DNA of 64,000 nt. Source: Mariniflexile fucanivorans. GTDB taxonomy: Bacteria; Bacteroidota; Bacteroidia; Flavobacteriales; Flavobacteriaceae. The stretch's first letter is position 1, and the number at the start of each line of letters is the position of its first letter. The stretch is from assembly GCF_004341235.1 (NCBI RefSeq), contig NZ_SLUP01000007.1, positions 124,001-188,000 on the forward strand, read 5' to 3'. Below, piece after piece: positions 43,355 through 51,976 of the stretch. A program made the position numbers and the translations under genes. The notes under the pieces are model-generated. The model ran no database searches. It was not told the origin of the DNA and saw only the letters and a program-made list of their open reading frames with translations.

Positions 43355-44020
43355 ATGAGTAAAGAAATAATACATGTTTATTTAATGCCCGGAATGGCGG
43401 CTAGTCCTAAAATTTTTGAGTATATAAAATTACCAGATAATCAATTTGAAGTTCATCTTTTAGAATGGTTTATACCTCTTAAAAATGAAACTATTAGTGC
43501 CTATGCATTAAGAATGACTTCAGAAATTAAACATGATAATATCGTTTTATTGGGCGTGTCATTTGGTGGTGTTTTAGTGCAAGAAATAAGTAAGCACATT
43601 ACTGTTCGAAAACTTATTATAGTATCTAGCGTTAAATCAACAAATGAGTTGCCAAAAAAAATGTTGTTAGCAAAAACAACCATGGCATATAAGTTGTTGC
43701 CAACACAGTTAATGGGTAATATTGAACTTTTAGCTAAATACGCTTTTGGTAGTGAGGTAACCAAGCGGTTGGAGCTTTATAAAAAATATTTGTCGGTAAA
43801 CGATAGTAGTTATTTAAGTTGGGCAATAAAAGAAATGGTTTGTTGGCATCAAGAAACGTATCAACCTAATTTAGTTCATATTCATGGTGACAATGATGCT
43901 GTATTTCCTATAAAATATATTTCAAATTGTATCACTATAAAAGGAGGAACCCATATCATGATTATCAATAAATATAAGTGGTTTAACGAAAATTTACCAA
44001 GTATAATTTTAGAAAATTAA
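43355..44020 (+). CDS. Alpha/beta-hydrolase
   Basis: Start at ATG 43355 (MSKEIIHVYLMPGMAAS). The oxyanion region is LMPGMAASPKIF, the nucleophile elbow GVSFGG and the late His in GGTHIMI, preceded by HGDNDAVFPI with the probable catalytic Asp. 221 aa, cytoplasmic. Natural substrate not inferable. 36 bp before the transglycosylase gene, so perhaps cotranscribed. Confidence 0.85.
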   Translation: MSKEIIHVYLMPGMAASPKIFEYIKLPDNQFEVHLLEWFIPLKNETISAYALRMTSEIKHDNIVLLGVSFGGVLVQEISKHITVRKLIIVSSVKSTNELPKKMLLAKTTMAYKLLPTQLMGNIELLAKYAFGSEVTKRLELYKKYLSVNDSSYLSWAIKEMVCWHQETYQPNLVHIHGDNDAVFPIKYISNCITIKGGTHIMIINKYKWFNENLPSIILEN

Positions 44021-44056
44021 ACAAAACTATTACCTTTAAATAAAAACTTATTGAAA

Positions 44057-44977
44057 ATGAAGACTATACAGAAATTATTGGCGTTTGTGGGATTATTAAG
44101 TTTATGTGCGCTATTTATTTATGCCATACAAGAAGCGCCTACAGATGAAAATTTTGAAAAAAAACTTATAAACGATTATAATGTTTATGCACTTCAAATA
44201 CCGAGTAATTTAGATTTTGCAGGTGAACCTATGCCGCTTAAAGATCCAGATATTTTAGAGCGCATGGATAAAGAATTATTGGTAAATACTTATTGGCAAT
44301 CTAACGGATTATTAATGTTTAAGCGTGCTAAAAAATATTTCCCGATTATAGAACCTATTTTGGCTAAAAATGGTATTCCAGACGATTTTAAATATTTAGC
44401 AGTTATTGAAAGTGGTTTAACCAACGCTGTTTCTCCTGCTGGAGCACGTGGTGTTTGGCAAATTATGCCAGCTACCGCTAGGGAAAATGGTTTGGAGGTG
44501 AATGATAACGTAGATGAACGTTACCATTTGGAAAAATCAACCGAAGTGGCTTGTAAGTATTTATTAAAATCAAAACAAGAATTAGGTTCTTGGACGCTGG
44601 CAGCTGCGGCTTACAATGCAGGTAACGGTGGTGTTTCCAGATATTTGAGAGAGCAAAATGTTAACGATTATTACGATTTATTGCTAGGTGAAGAAACTGG
44701 CCGTTATATTTTTAGAATCGTTGCTTTAAAAGAAATTTTATCGAACCCAGCTAAATATGGTTTTAATTTTAGAGAAAAAGATTTGTATACCAATATACCT
44801 ACTTATGAAGTGAATGTGGATACTGAAATAACCGATTTCACAAAGTTTGCAGAAGAGCATGGTATCAATTACAAAATACTAAAAATTCATAATCCTTGGT
44901 TAAGGGAGCCTAAGCTTAATAATAAATCTAGAAAAAATTATACGATTGAAATTCCCGAAAAAGGCTATTATAACTAA
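44057..44977 (+). CDS. Membrane-bound lytic transglycosylase (SLT domain)
   Basis: Cuts peptidoglycan glycan strands with formation of anhydro-MurNAc. N-terminal membrane segment or signal (LLAFVGLLSLCALFIYAIQ), then the SLT domain with catalytic Glu in LAVIESGL, followed by SPAGARGVWQIMPATAREN and AAAAYNAGNGGVSRYL. Ends with a LysM-like remnant (YKILKIHNPWLREPKL). About 306 aa. I chose ATG 44057 over the TTG two codons earlier. Confidence 0.92.
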   Translation: MKTIQKLLAFVGLLSLCALFIYAIQEAPTDENFEKKLINDYNVYALQIPSNLDFAGEPMPLKDPDILERMDKELLVNTYWQSNGLLMFKRAKKYFPIIEPILAKNGIPDDFKYLAVIESGLTNAVSPAGARGVWQIMPATARENGLEVNDNVDERYHLEKSTEVACKYLLKSKQELGSWTLAAAAYNAGNGGVSRYLREQNVNDYYDLLLGEETGRYIFRIVALKEILSNPAKYGFNFREKDLYTNIPTYEVNVDTEITDFTKFAEEHGINYKILKIHNPWLREPKLNNKSRKNYTIEIPEKGYYN

Positions 44978-45011
44978 TTAACTTTGGGTTAAAATTACAA
45001 ACCATTTTATA

Positions 45012-45776
45012 ATGAAGATATTGAAAATACTATGCGTAGCGTTTTTGACATTTTTTTTACTGAATTGTAATTCGGATAAATCAAAAAAAGACTCTGATTC
45101 TGAATTTAAGACTCATAAAGAAATTTCAACTGATACTTTAACCAAACATTTAAAACCTTTTAAAACTGAATTGCCAACTATTGGGTTGTTAATGTATAAT
45201 GGCGTATTGCAAACAGAAGTGACGGCAACCTCTGATGTATTTTCGAAACCAACCGAAGATGGAACACAACTTTTTAACGTTGTCACCATTGCCGAAACCG
45301 AAAACCTAATAACTACAGAAGAAGGTTTGAGATTTGTACCAGATTTTACCTTTGAAAATTGCCCAAAACTGGAAGCGCTTTTTGTGCCAAGTGCTTATGA
45401 TATGTATGCCCAAGTACACAATAAAAATATTATAGATTTCATAAAAAAGAAAAACGAAGAAACTAAATATGTAGTAAGTAATTGTGGAGGCGCACAGTTA
45501 ATAGGCACATCTGGAATTGCAGATGGCAAAAAAATAGTAACCTGGATTGGTGGTGGCGAGCAATTACAGAAAGATTATCCTAACTTAATTGTACAGAACG
45601 ATTCATTAGTAACTTATGTGGAAGATGGTAAATTCAGTTCTTCTAATGGAAACTTAGCAAGTTATATTTCAGCTTTGAATTTAGTTGAAAAAATGACAAG
45701 TAAAGCCCACCGAGAATTTGTAGAATCGTATTTATATTTGGATAGACTCCAAAATTGGAAGTCGAAAGAAAATTAA
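45012..45776 (+). CDS. DJ-1/PfpI-family lipoprotein
   Basis: Lipobox FLLNC (Cys about residue 19), then a class-I glutamine-amidotransferase-like domain: PTIGLLMYNGVLQTEVTATSDVF, FVPSAYDMYAQ and nucleophile Cys in VVSNCGGAQLIGTSG. 254 aa. Exported DJ-1/PfpI members are unusual compared with cytoplasmic ones; activity unknown. Its stop overlaps the convergent neighbour by 4 bp. Confidence 0.82.
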   Translation: MKILKILCVAFLTFFLLNCNSDKSKKDSDSEFKTHKEISTDTLTKHLKPFKTELPTIGLLMYNGVLQTEVTATSDVFSKPTEDGTQLFNVVTIAETENLITTEEGLRFVPDFTFENCPKLEALFVPSAYDMYAQVHNKNIIDFIKKKNEETKYVVSNCGGAQLIGTSGIADGKKIVTWIGGGEQLQKDYPNLIVQNDSLVTYVEDGKFSSSNGNLASYISALNLVEKMTSKAHREFVESYLYLDRLQNWKSKEN

Positions 45777-46348
45777 CCTCTCCTTTTTTGAGCTCTTATA
45801 GAACCACCTGCACCAAAATGTTGTGTTGGCCCCACAGCACGTTTCATATTCTCTTTCATCATTTTTATCTGGTCGGTCAACATGCCTTGTTTGTCTAATT
45901 TTTGAGCTTCGGCAAGTAGTTTTTCAGCTTCTATTTTTCTTCGTTTGGAAAAAGCGATGCCAGACAAATTCAACTTTGCCATGGCTAAATCATGATCCAT
46001 AGATAAACCTAGCGTTACTGCTTTCTTGAAATATTTTTCAGCCTCATTAATATTGGTTTGCGAAACCATTAAACCATGTAAGTAATTATAATAGCCTTGT
46101 TGTTTTTTTACTAAGGCAGCTTCAGGGTTTTTAATTTTATCCAACCATTTTTTAGCACCTTCAAAATCTTGTTTACGTAATCTTAAAAAAGCCAATAGAA
46201 TAAACTCGTTTTTAAAATATAGGAATACAAAAATTAAAGAAAGCAATATAAACATGATGCCGTTACCAATGTTTCCTTCAGTAAATTGATAAACTGCAAA
46301 AGCTATAATTCCAGCAGCTATAATAAGTTTTATGATTTTATTGTACAT
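45773..46348 (-). CDS. Membrane-anchored TPR-like protein (DUF2892-type N-terminus)
   Basis: Two N-terminal membrane helices (IIKLIIAAGIIAFAVYQF, GIMFILLSLIFVFLYF) followed by about three TPR-like helix pairs (FEGAKKWLDKIKNPEAAL, EAEKYFKKAVTLGLSMDHDLA, AEKLLAEAQKLDKQG) and a basic C-terminus. 191 aa. Convergent with, and overlapping by 4 bp, the DJ-1/PfpI gene, with no terminator between them. Function unknown. Confidence 0.78.
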   Translation of the reverse strand: MYNKIIKLIIAAGIIAFAVYQFTEGNIGNGIMFILLSLIFVFLYFKNEFILLAFLRLRKQDFEGAKKWLDKIKNPEAALVKKQQGYYNYLHGLMVSQTNINEAEKYFKKAVTLGLSMDHDLAMAKLNLSGIAFSKRRKIEAEKLLAEAQKLDKQGMLTDQIKMMKENMKRAVGPTQHFGAGGSIRAQKRRG

Positions 46349-46543
46349 TTTGTATAGTTTGAAATGTTGTTACAGACATTTTTTATCGTCTGATTTAATT
46401 GTTGAATGCAAAGAAACTAAATTTTTGTCAAAATCAATCCATACATTTTTAACAAAAAAGCGTAGTTTACCCTAAATAAATGAAGCATTTAGTACTCAAT
46501 TTAGTTTCGTGAAAATAAATTAAATTTTTTTTTAAAATAACAT

Positions 46544-46573
46544 TTGCCAGAGTAAAAACTCTTTGTATATTTG
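46544..46573 (+). promoter_or_regulatory. Primary-sigma promoter of rpmH
   Basis: TTG (46544-46546), 19-bp spacer, TATATTTG (46566-46573), matching TTG-N19-TAnnTTTG. Leader to the ATG about 60 nt. The rest of 46349-46543 shows nothing recognisable. Confidence 0.68.
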
Positions 46574-46641
46574 CCCTCGGTTTTAAAGGAACCCAAAATA
46601 ATAAATAAAAAGTACAATTCAGATTTTAAAGATATAAAGTA

Positions 46642-46803
46642 ATGAGCAAAAGAACATTTCAGCCATCAAAAAGAAAAAGAAGAAACAAACACGGTTTTAG
46701 AGAAAGAATGGCTTCTGCTAATGGAAGAAAAGTACTTGCTCGTAGAAGAGCTAAGGGTAGAAAAAAATTGTCTGTATCATCTGAAGCGAGACATAAAAAA
46801 TAA
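46642..46803 (+). CDS. rpmH: 50S ribosomal protein L34
   Basis: Encodes a 53-aa, very basic protein beginning [19 protein letters not shown] and continuing [20 protein letters not shown], unmistakable L34 with a short C-terminal extension ([13 protein letters not shown]). It has its own promoter upstream and a hairpin downstream. It is too short for ordinary ORF length cut-offs. Confidence 0.97.
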   Translation: MSKRTFQPSKRKRRNKHGFRERMASANGRKVLARRRAKGRKKLSVSSEARHKK

Positions 46804-46806
46804 ATG

Positions 46807-46822
46807 ATTAACAATTGTTAAT
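46807..46822. repeat. 16-bp perfect palindrome after rpmH
   Basis: ATTAACAATTGTTAAT starts three bases after the L34 stop. It has no loop, so it is better suited to binding a protein than to forming a hairpin. It lies before the rpmH terminator and about 55 bp before the carB -7 box. Role unknown. Confidence 0.5.
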
Positions 46823-46827
46823 ATAAT

Positions 46828-46860
46828 AAAGGTATTACTTAAGTGTAATGCCTTTTTTTA
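46828..46860 (+). terminator. Terminator of rpmH
   Basis: AAAGGTATTAC (46828-46838) pairs with 46845-46855 (one wobble), followed by a T run. Confidence 0.75.
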
Positions 46861-46874
46861 TATCTGTTAATGCC

Positions 46875-46882
46875 TATTTTTG
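46875..46882 (+). promoter_or_regulatory. -7 box of carB promoter
   Basis: TATTTTTG matches TAnnTTTG, 34 bp before the carB start. The expected -33 TTG is replaced by the T tract of the rpmH terminator. Confidence 0.5.
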
Positions 46883-46916
46883 TAACTTATTATAAAACAA
46901 CAATTAAAAAGTAAAA

Positions 46917-49769
46917 ATGCCAAAAAATTCAAAACTTAAATCTATTCTAATTATTGGATCTGGTCCTATCATTATTGGGCAAGCATGCGAGTTTGATTAT
47001 TCAGGAACGCAAGCATTACGCTCTTTAAGAGAGGATGGAATTGAAACCATTTTAATTAATTCGAATCCAGCAACCATCATGACCGACCCATCAATGGCCG
47101 ACCATGTGTATTTGTTGCCGCTTACAACCAAGTCTTTAATTAAAATATTAAAGGAACATCCACAAATTGATGCCGTTTTGCCAACTATGGGTGGACAAAC
47201 TGCATTAAACTTATGTATTGAAGCAGACGAAAAAGGGATTTGGAAAGATTTTAATGTTGAAATTATTGGTGTAGATATCGACGCTATCAATATTACAGAA
47301 GATAGAGAGAAGTTTAGAATGCTAATGCTTAAAATAGGTATCCCTATGGCACCTCAAGCAACGGCTACTTCTTACTTGAAAGGAAAAGAAATTGCGCAGG
47401 AATTTGGTTTTCCATTAATCATTAGGGCATCATTTACATTAGGTGGTGAAGGGGCTTCATTCGTTTATAAAGAAGAAGATTATGATGAATTATTAACACG
47501 AGGATTAGAGGTGTCTCCTATCCACGAGGTAATGATTGATAAAGCATTAATTGGTTGGAAAGAGTACGAATTAGAATTGTTACGTGATGCCAATGATAAT
47601 GTGGTAATTATCTGTTCTATTGAAAATATGGACCCGATTGGAATTCATACAGGTGATTCTATTACGGTAGCACCAGCAATGACTTTAAGTGATAAAACAT
47701 ATCAAAAAATGCGTGATATGGCTATCCATATGATGCGAAGTATTGGTGATTTTGCAGGTGGATGTAATGTGCAGTTTGCAGTGTCTCCAGATGAAAAAGA
47801 AGACATTATAGCCATTGAAATCAACCCGCGTGTATCACGTTCTTCAGCATTAGCAAGTAAAGCAACAGGATATCCTATTGCGAAAATAGCGGCTAAATTG
47901 GCTTTGGGGTATCATTTAGATGAATTACAAAATCAAATTACAAAATCTACTTCGGCGTTGTTTGAACCTACTTTAGATTATGTGATTGTTAAAATACCAC
48001 GTTGGAACTTTGATAAATTTGAAGGATCTGACAGAACCTTAGGACTTCAAATGAAATCTGTTGGTGAAGTTATGGGGATTGGACGTTCTTTTCAAGAAGC
48101 CTTACATAAAGCAACGCAATCGCTTGAAATTAAGCGTAATGGATTAGGTGCTGATGGTAAAGAGAATAAAGATTATAACCAAATTATAGAGAAATTAACC
48201 TATGCTTCTTGGGATCGTGTATTCATTATTTACGATGCCATCGCTATGGGAATTCCGTTAAGTAGAATTCACGAAATCACAAAAATTGATATGTGGTTCT
48301 TGAAGCAATACGAAGAATTGTTCTTGCTTCAGAAAGAAATTTCTACATTTAAAATTGATACCATTCAAAAAGATTTATTACTTGAAGCAAAGCAAAAAGG
48401 CTACGGAGACAGACAAATAGCACACATGTTGGGTTGTTTGGAAAGTCAGGTTTATAATAAGCGTGAAGAATTTGGTGTGAATCGTGTCTATAAATTGGTA
48501 GATACCTGTGCTGCCGAGTTTAAAGCTAAAACGCCATATTATTATTCAACGTTTGAAAGCGATATGGAAACTGCCGACGGAAAACGTTATGCAGATAATG
48601 AAAGTATTGTTACAGATAAGAAGAAAATCATCGTTTTAGGTTCGGGACCAAACCGAATTGGGCAAGGTATCGAGTTCGATTATTGTTGTGTACATGGTGT
48701 GTTAGCGGCTGCTGAATGTGGTTATGAAACCATTATGATAAACTGTAATCCTGAAACGGTTTCAACCGATTTTGATACTGCCGATAAATTATATTTTGAA
48801 CCTGTTTTCTGGGAACATATTTACGACATCATCAAGCATGAAAAACCAGAAGGTGTGATTGTGCAATTAGGTGGGCAAACGGCGTTGAAACTTGCTGAAA
48901 AATTAACCAAATGGGGTGTTAAAATAATTGGAACAAGCTATGAATCTTTAGATTTAGCTGAAGATAGAGGGCATTTTTCAAACTTATTAAAAGAAAATAA
49001 TATTCCTTATCCTCAATTTGATATTGCTACAACCGCAGATGAAGCTGCAAGAATTGCTGATGTGTTGGATTTCCCAATATTGGTAAGACCTTCATACGTA
49101 CTTGGTGGCCAAGGCATGAAAATTGTTATCAATAGGGAAGAACTTGAAAAACATGTTGTTGATTTATTAAGCCAAATGCCAGGGAACCAGTTATTGTTAG
49201 ACCATTATTTAGAGGGCGCTATTGAGGCAGAAGCCGATGCTATTTGCGATGGCGAAGAGGTTTACATTATTGGTATCATGGAACATATTGAGCCATGTGG
49301 AATACATTCGGGTGATAGTAACTCCATGTTGCCACCATTTAATTTAGGTGAATTTGTCATGCAACAAATTAAAGACCACACCAAAAAAATTGCGTTAGCA
49401 CTTAATACGGTTGGTTTAATAAATATACAGTTTGCAATTAAAGATGATATTGTTTACATCATCGAAGCAAACCCTAGAGCATCTAGAACGGTTCCGTTTA
49501 TAGCAAAAGCTTACGGCGAGCCTTATGTAAATTATGCAACCAAGGTGATGTTGGGAGAGAAAAAGGTTAAAGATTTCAACTTTAATCCACAATTAAAAGG
49601 ATTTGCTATTAAGCAACCAGTGTTCTCGTTCAATAAATTTCATAACGTAAATAAGAAGTTAGGACCTGAAATGAAAAGTACAGGTGAAAGTATCTTGTTT
49701 ATAGATAGTTTAAAAGACGATGAGTTTTACGAACTATACTCAAGACGAAAAATGTACTTGAATAAATAA
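46917..49769 (+). CDS. carB: Carbamoyl-phosphate synthase large subunit, without allosteric domain
   Basis: Makes carbamoyl phosphate for pyrimidine and arginine synthesis, using ammonia from the small subunit. Two homologous ATP-grasp halves are seen: the first from IIGSGPIIIGQACEFDYSGTQA with IAIEINPRVSRSSALASKATG, the second from VLGSGPNRIGQGIEFDYCC with IIEANPRASRTVPFIAK. It stops at 950 residues (GESILFIDSLKDDEFYELY), whereas about 1070 is usual. The C-terminal MGS-like domain that binds UMP and ornithine in E. coli is missing. The stop is followed by ordinary intergenic DNA, so this looks natural, not a frameshift. Confidence 0.97.
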   Translation: MPKNSKLKSILIIGSGPIIIGQACEFDYSGTQALRSLREDGIETILINSNPATIMTDPSMADHVYLLPLTTKSLIKILKEHPQIDAVLPTMGGQTALNLCIEADEKGIWKDFNVEIIGVDIDAINITEDREKFRMLMLKIGIPMAPQATATSYLKGKEIAQEFGFPLIIRASFTLGGEGASFVYKEEDYDELLTRGLEVSPIHEVMIDKALIGWKEYELELLRDANDNVVIICSIENMDPIGIHTGDSITVAPAMTLSDKTYQKMRDMAIHMMRSIGDFAGGCNVQFAVSPDEKEDIIAIEINPRVSRSSALASKATGYPIAKIAAKLALGYHLDELQNQITKSTSALFEPTLDYVIVKIPRWNFDKFEGSDRTLGLQMKSVGEVMGIGRSFQEALHKATQSLEIKRNGLGADGKENKDYNQIIEKLTYASWDRVFIIYDAIAMGIPLSRIHEITKIDMWFLKQYEELFLLQKEISTFKIDTIQKDLLLEAKQKGYGDRQIAHMLGCLESQVYNKREEFGVNRVYKLVDTCAAEFKAKTPYYYSTFESDMETADGKRYADNESIVTDKKKIIVLGSGPNRIGQGIEFDYCCVHGVLAAAECGYETIMINCNPETVSTDFDTADKLYFEPVFWEHIYDIIKHEKPEGVIVQLGGQTALKLAEKLTKWGVKIIGTSYESLDLAEDRGHFSNLLKENNIPYPQFDIATTADEAARIADVLDFPILVRPSYVLGGQGMKIVINREELEKHVVDLLSQMPGNQLLLDHYLEGAIEAEADAICDGEEVYIIGIMEHIEPCGIHSGDSNSMLPPFNLGEFVMQQIKDHTKKIALALNTVGLINIQFAIKDDIVYIIEANPRASRTVPFIAKAYGEPYVNYATKVMLGEKKVKDFNFNPQLKGFAIKQPVFSFNKFHNVNKKLGPEMKSTGESILFIDSLKDDEFYELYSRRKMYLNK

Positions 49770-49778
49770 AGATAGAAG

Positions 49779-49911
49779 AGGCTGTCTGAAAAGTGTAATT
49801 CTATGTCATATTGAGCCTGTCGAAATATTTAACTTATTGATAATCAATATCGGTTTCGACAAGCTCAACCTGACAAAGTAAATATAATACACTTTATAGA
49901 CAGCTTTTTTT
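49779..49911. repeat. Second nested palindromic repeat at a convergent junction
   Basis: Outer left arm (GAGGCTGTCTGAAAAGTGTA, 49779-49798) returns inverted at 49885-49911. The inner arms GTCATATTGAGCCTGTCGAA (49805-49824) and 49854-49874 agree at about 18 of 21 positions when inverted. The outer left arm resembles that of the element at 29751 (shared GAGnCTGT, AAAAGTGT, GTCAT), while the inner module differs. It lies between carB and the opposing thioesterase gene and likely terminates both. Confidence 0.72.
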
Positions 49912-49932
49912 TATGCTTTGTTTTAAAAGAAA

Positions 49933-50478
49933 TTAATAATGTATGGTTTCAATTTGTGCATTTTGTCCTTTTAAAGATTCTAAATAGAGCTCCATTTTAA
50001 ATTCTGAAGTTCTAAAGGCTGTAGATCTGTGTTTTGCCTGTTCTTGTCTGGCAATACTTCTGGCAAAGCGTCTTACTTTATCTTTAGTATCCAATATAAT
50101 TCCTGGAACTGGTACGTTTTCTCCATTTTCATCTTTAGCAACCATGGTGAAATAGGAGGAATTACAATGCTTTTTCTCGCCTGTTTGTATGTTTTCAGAC
50201 TCTATCCTAACTCCAATAACCATCGAGGTTCTTCCTGTATAATTAATGGAGGCTTTTAATGTTACAAGTTCGCCAACTTCAATAGGATTTAAAAAATCTA
50301 CCTTATTTACCGATGCTGTTACACAGTAATTTCTTGAATGTTTAGAAGCACAAGCAAATGCTATCTGGTCCATAAGGCTTAAAATATAGCCTCCATGTAT
50401 TTTACCACTAAAATTAGAGTTAGTTGGTAACATTAATTGTGTAATGGTTATTTGCGATTCTTCAATTGTTCTAATCAT
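49933..50478 (-). CDS. Acyl-CoA thioesterase (hotdog fold)
   Basis: Hydrolyses acyl-CoA to free acid and CoA. Hotdog motif GKIHGGYILSLMDQIAFACASKHS with the conserved His-Gly-Gly and Asp, then VDFLNPIEVGELVTLKASI. 181 aa, BFIT/YciA-like. 4 bp after DUF3307, so probably part of the satD operon. Confidence 0.9.
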   Translation of the reverse strand: MIRTIEESQITITQLMLPTNSNFSGKIHGGYILSLMDQIAFACASKHSRNYCVTASVNKVDFLNPIEVGELVTLKASINYTGRTSMVIGVRIESENIQTGEKKHCNSSYFTMVAKDENGENVPVPGIILDTKDKVRRFARSIARQEQAKHRSTAFRTSEFKMELYLESLKGQNAQIETIHY

Positions 50479-50482
50479 AGTA

Positions 50483-51187
50483 TTAAGTTAAAGTTGCGTA
50501 TACAATTCCGGTTATTATGGCGATTCCAAAACTTATTAAAGTTCCTATTAAAATGTATTCTGTTAGTTGGCGGTGTTTAGACTCTTTTAAGTCACCAAAT
50601 CTAAAAACGGACTTGGCGGTAATTAAAAAACCAACAGCTTCCCAGTGTCCTACTATGATGAAAATAAATACTAAAACACGCTCTAAAATACCAATATATT
50701 TTCCTGCATCCTCTAGTGATTCGTTATTTTTAGTGAGTTCTGAAATATTCCACTTTAAAAAAATGGTTTTCATAATTATAGAGGTAGGAATTGTTAAAAA
50801 CAGTAAGCATGCTACAAGTAATAAATGGGCTTCGGTAGTATAATTACTTATGCTGAAATTATTTTCAGTGAATAAAAAATAGCATATAATAATAACCCCA
50901 ATGTGAAATAATTGATCAATAAAAAATAACAGACGTTTAGTTTTTTTCTTTTGAATTATAAGTTTTGTAGCATCAATAATAAAATGTGTGACACCAATAA
51001 TTAAAATGATGGGCCATAATGAAGCGTCCCAAAGAAAGATGCTGGTTAAGATAATGTGTATTAAAACATGAAGGTATAGCTTATTCGATTTCAGCTTTTT
51101 CTTTTCTTTTTCTTTAACCCATTTTGCTGGTTGAAGAAAAAAATCACCAATAAAATGCGCTAACAAAAGTTTTATCAGTACTATCAT
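50483..51187 (-). CDS. DUF3307 membrane protein
   Basis: 234 aa with about six membrane segments. Opens MIVLIKLLLAHFIGDFFLQPAKWVKEKE, the DUF3307 signature with conserved HFIGDF, and has HFIIDATKL later. Paired with SatD across Bacteroidota by my recollection; overlaps the satD stop by 4 bp (ATGA). Function unknown. Confidence 0.85.
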   Translation of the reverse strand: MIVLIKLLLAHFIGDFFLQPAKWVKEKEKKKLKSNKLYLHVLIHIILTSIFLWDASLWPIILIIGVTHFIIDATKLIIQKKKTKRLLFFIDQLFHIGVIIICYFLFTENNFSISNYTTEAHLLLVACLLFLTIPTSIIMKTIFLKWNISELTKNNESLEDAGKYIGILERVLVFIFIIVGHWEAVGFLITAKSVFRFGDLKESKHRQLTEYILIGTLISFGIAIITGIVYATLT

Positions 51188-51819
51188 TTTTCTTCCAGTT
51201 GTTTTTGTTGTGATAGATTTATTTTTTGACGGTACATTCTGTCTAAATCCATTATTTCATTAAAATGGGCGCGTTTTAAACGTTTGCTCACTGCGTCTTG
51301 GCTAACCCCTAAAACTTTTGCCATTTCTGTTTGTAACAAACCATGATTTTCCAGAGCTATTTTAACGGTTTCAGCAGAATTGACAGACCAATCATCCATC
51401 GTTATCAAGGCGAGCTTAAAATATAAGTTCAGTTCTTCGTTTAAAAATAAAAATGGAGACTTTATCTTTAAGTTTGTTTTCTCTTTTTTAAGGTCCTCTA
51501 GTGTGTCTCCAGAAAATTGAAATGCTTCTCCATTAGATTCGGTTACATCATCTCCTTCAAAGCTTTTATTGCCTAAACCTATCGCCATTCTTACATCCAA
51601 TCCTTTTACGGTTTTTATGCAAGCTTTAATATATGTGGCAATATTAAATGCTTTTTCATTGTCCTTAACTTCAATTTGAAAACTATCACCACGAAATATC
51701 TCCCAATATTTTTTGTCAATTCCAGTGTTGGTTAATGCTTCTTTTAAAGGCGTTAACCATATTTCTGGATTTTTAAATTTTTTAGACCTAATGATATCTC
51801 CTGTTATTATGCTTACCAT
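51184..51819 (-). CDS. SatD-family protein with C-terminal helix-turn-helix
   Basis: 211 aa. The N-terminus MVSIITGDIIRSKKF and GDSFQIEV, AIGLGNKSF match SatD-family proteins; the central domain resembles a nucleotide- or ligand-binding fold. The C-terminus holds a helix-turn-helix (LLQTEMAKVLGVSQDAVSKRLKRA, about residues 157-180) that likely binds DNA. First gene of the satD-DUF3307-thioesterase operon. Directly upstream lie five evenly spaced inverted-repeat sites, the obvious candidates for autoregulation by this HTH (inference). Confidence 0.85.
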   Translation of the reverse strand: MVSIITGDIIRSKKFKNPEIWLTPLKEALTNTGIDKKYWEIFRGDSFQIEVKDNEKAFNIATYIKACIKTVKGLDVRMAIGLGNKSFEGDDVTESNGEAFQFSGDTLEDLKKEKTNLKIKSPFLFLNEELNLYFKLALITMDDWSVNSAETVKIALENHGLLQTEMAKVLGVSQDAVSKRLKRAHFNEIMDLDRMYRQKINLSQQKQLEEK

Positions 51820-51833
51820 ATTTAAGTTTTATA

Positions 51834-51961
51834 TTCCTTTTTAAAGGAATAATTTTTAAAATGCCTTTTTTAGGGAATATTAATAAAAATGCCTTATTAA
51901 AGGAATATTTAAATATATCACGTTTTTAGGTGATAAACAAATATATGGCGTTTTTAAGTGA
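51834..51961. promoter_or_regulatory. Five tandem operator-like repeats with exact 28-bp period upstream of satD
   Basis: Each unit is a 4-bp half, 8 A/T-rich bases, and a 4-bp half: TTCC-N8-GGAA at 51834, TGCC-N8-GGAA at 51862 and 51890, TCAC-N8-GTGA at 51918 and TGGC-N8-GTGA at 51946. Starts are exactly 28 bp apart. The first unit widens to a perfect 9-bp arm, TATTCCTTT. A minus-strand TATATTTG -7 box (51938-51945) lies between the last two units. Probably binding sites for a dimeric regulator, possibly SatD itself. Confidence 0.75.
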
Positions 51962-51976
51962 TAATATAAAGCTGTT

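Noticed and set aside
51834-51961. CRISPR-like regular array
   Set aside because: Units are only 16 bp with 12-bp AT-rich gaps, are palindromic, and no cas genes are present; operators fit better.
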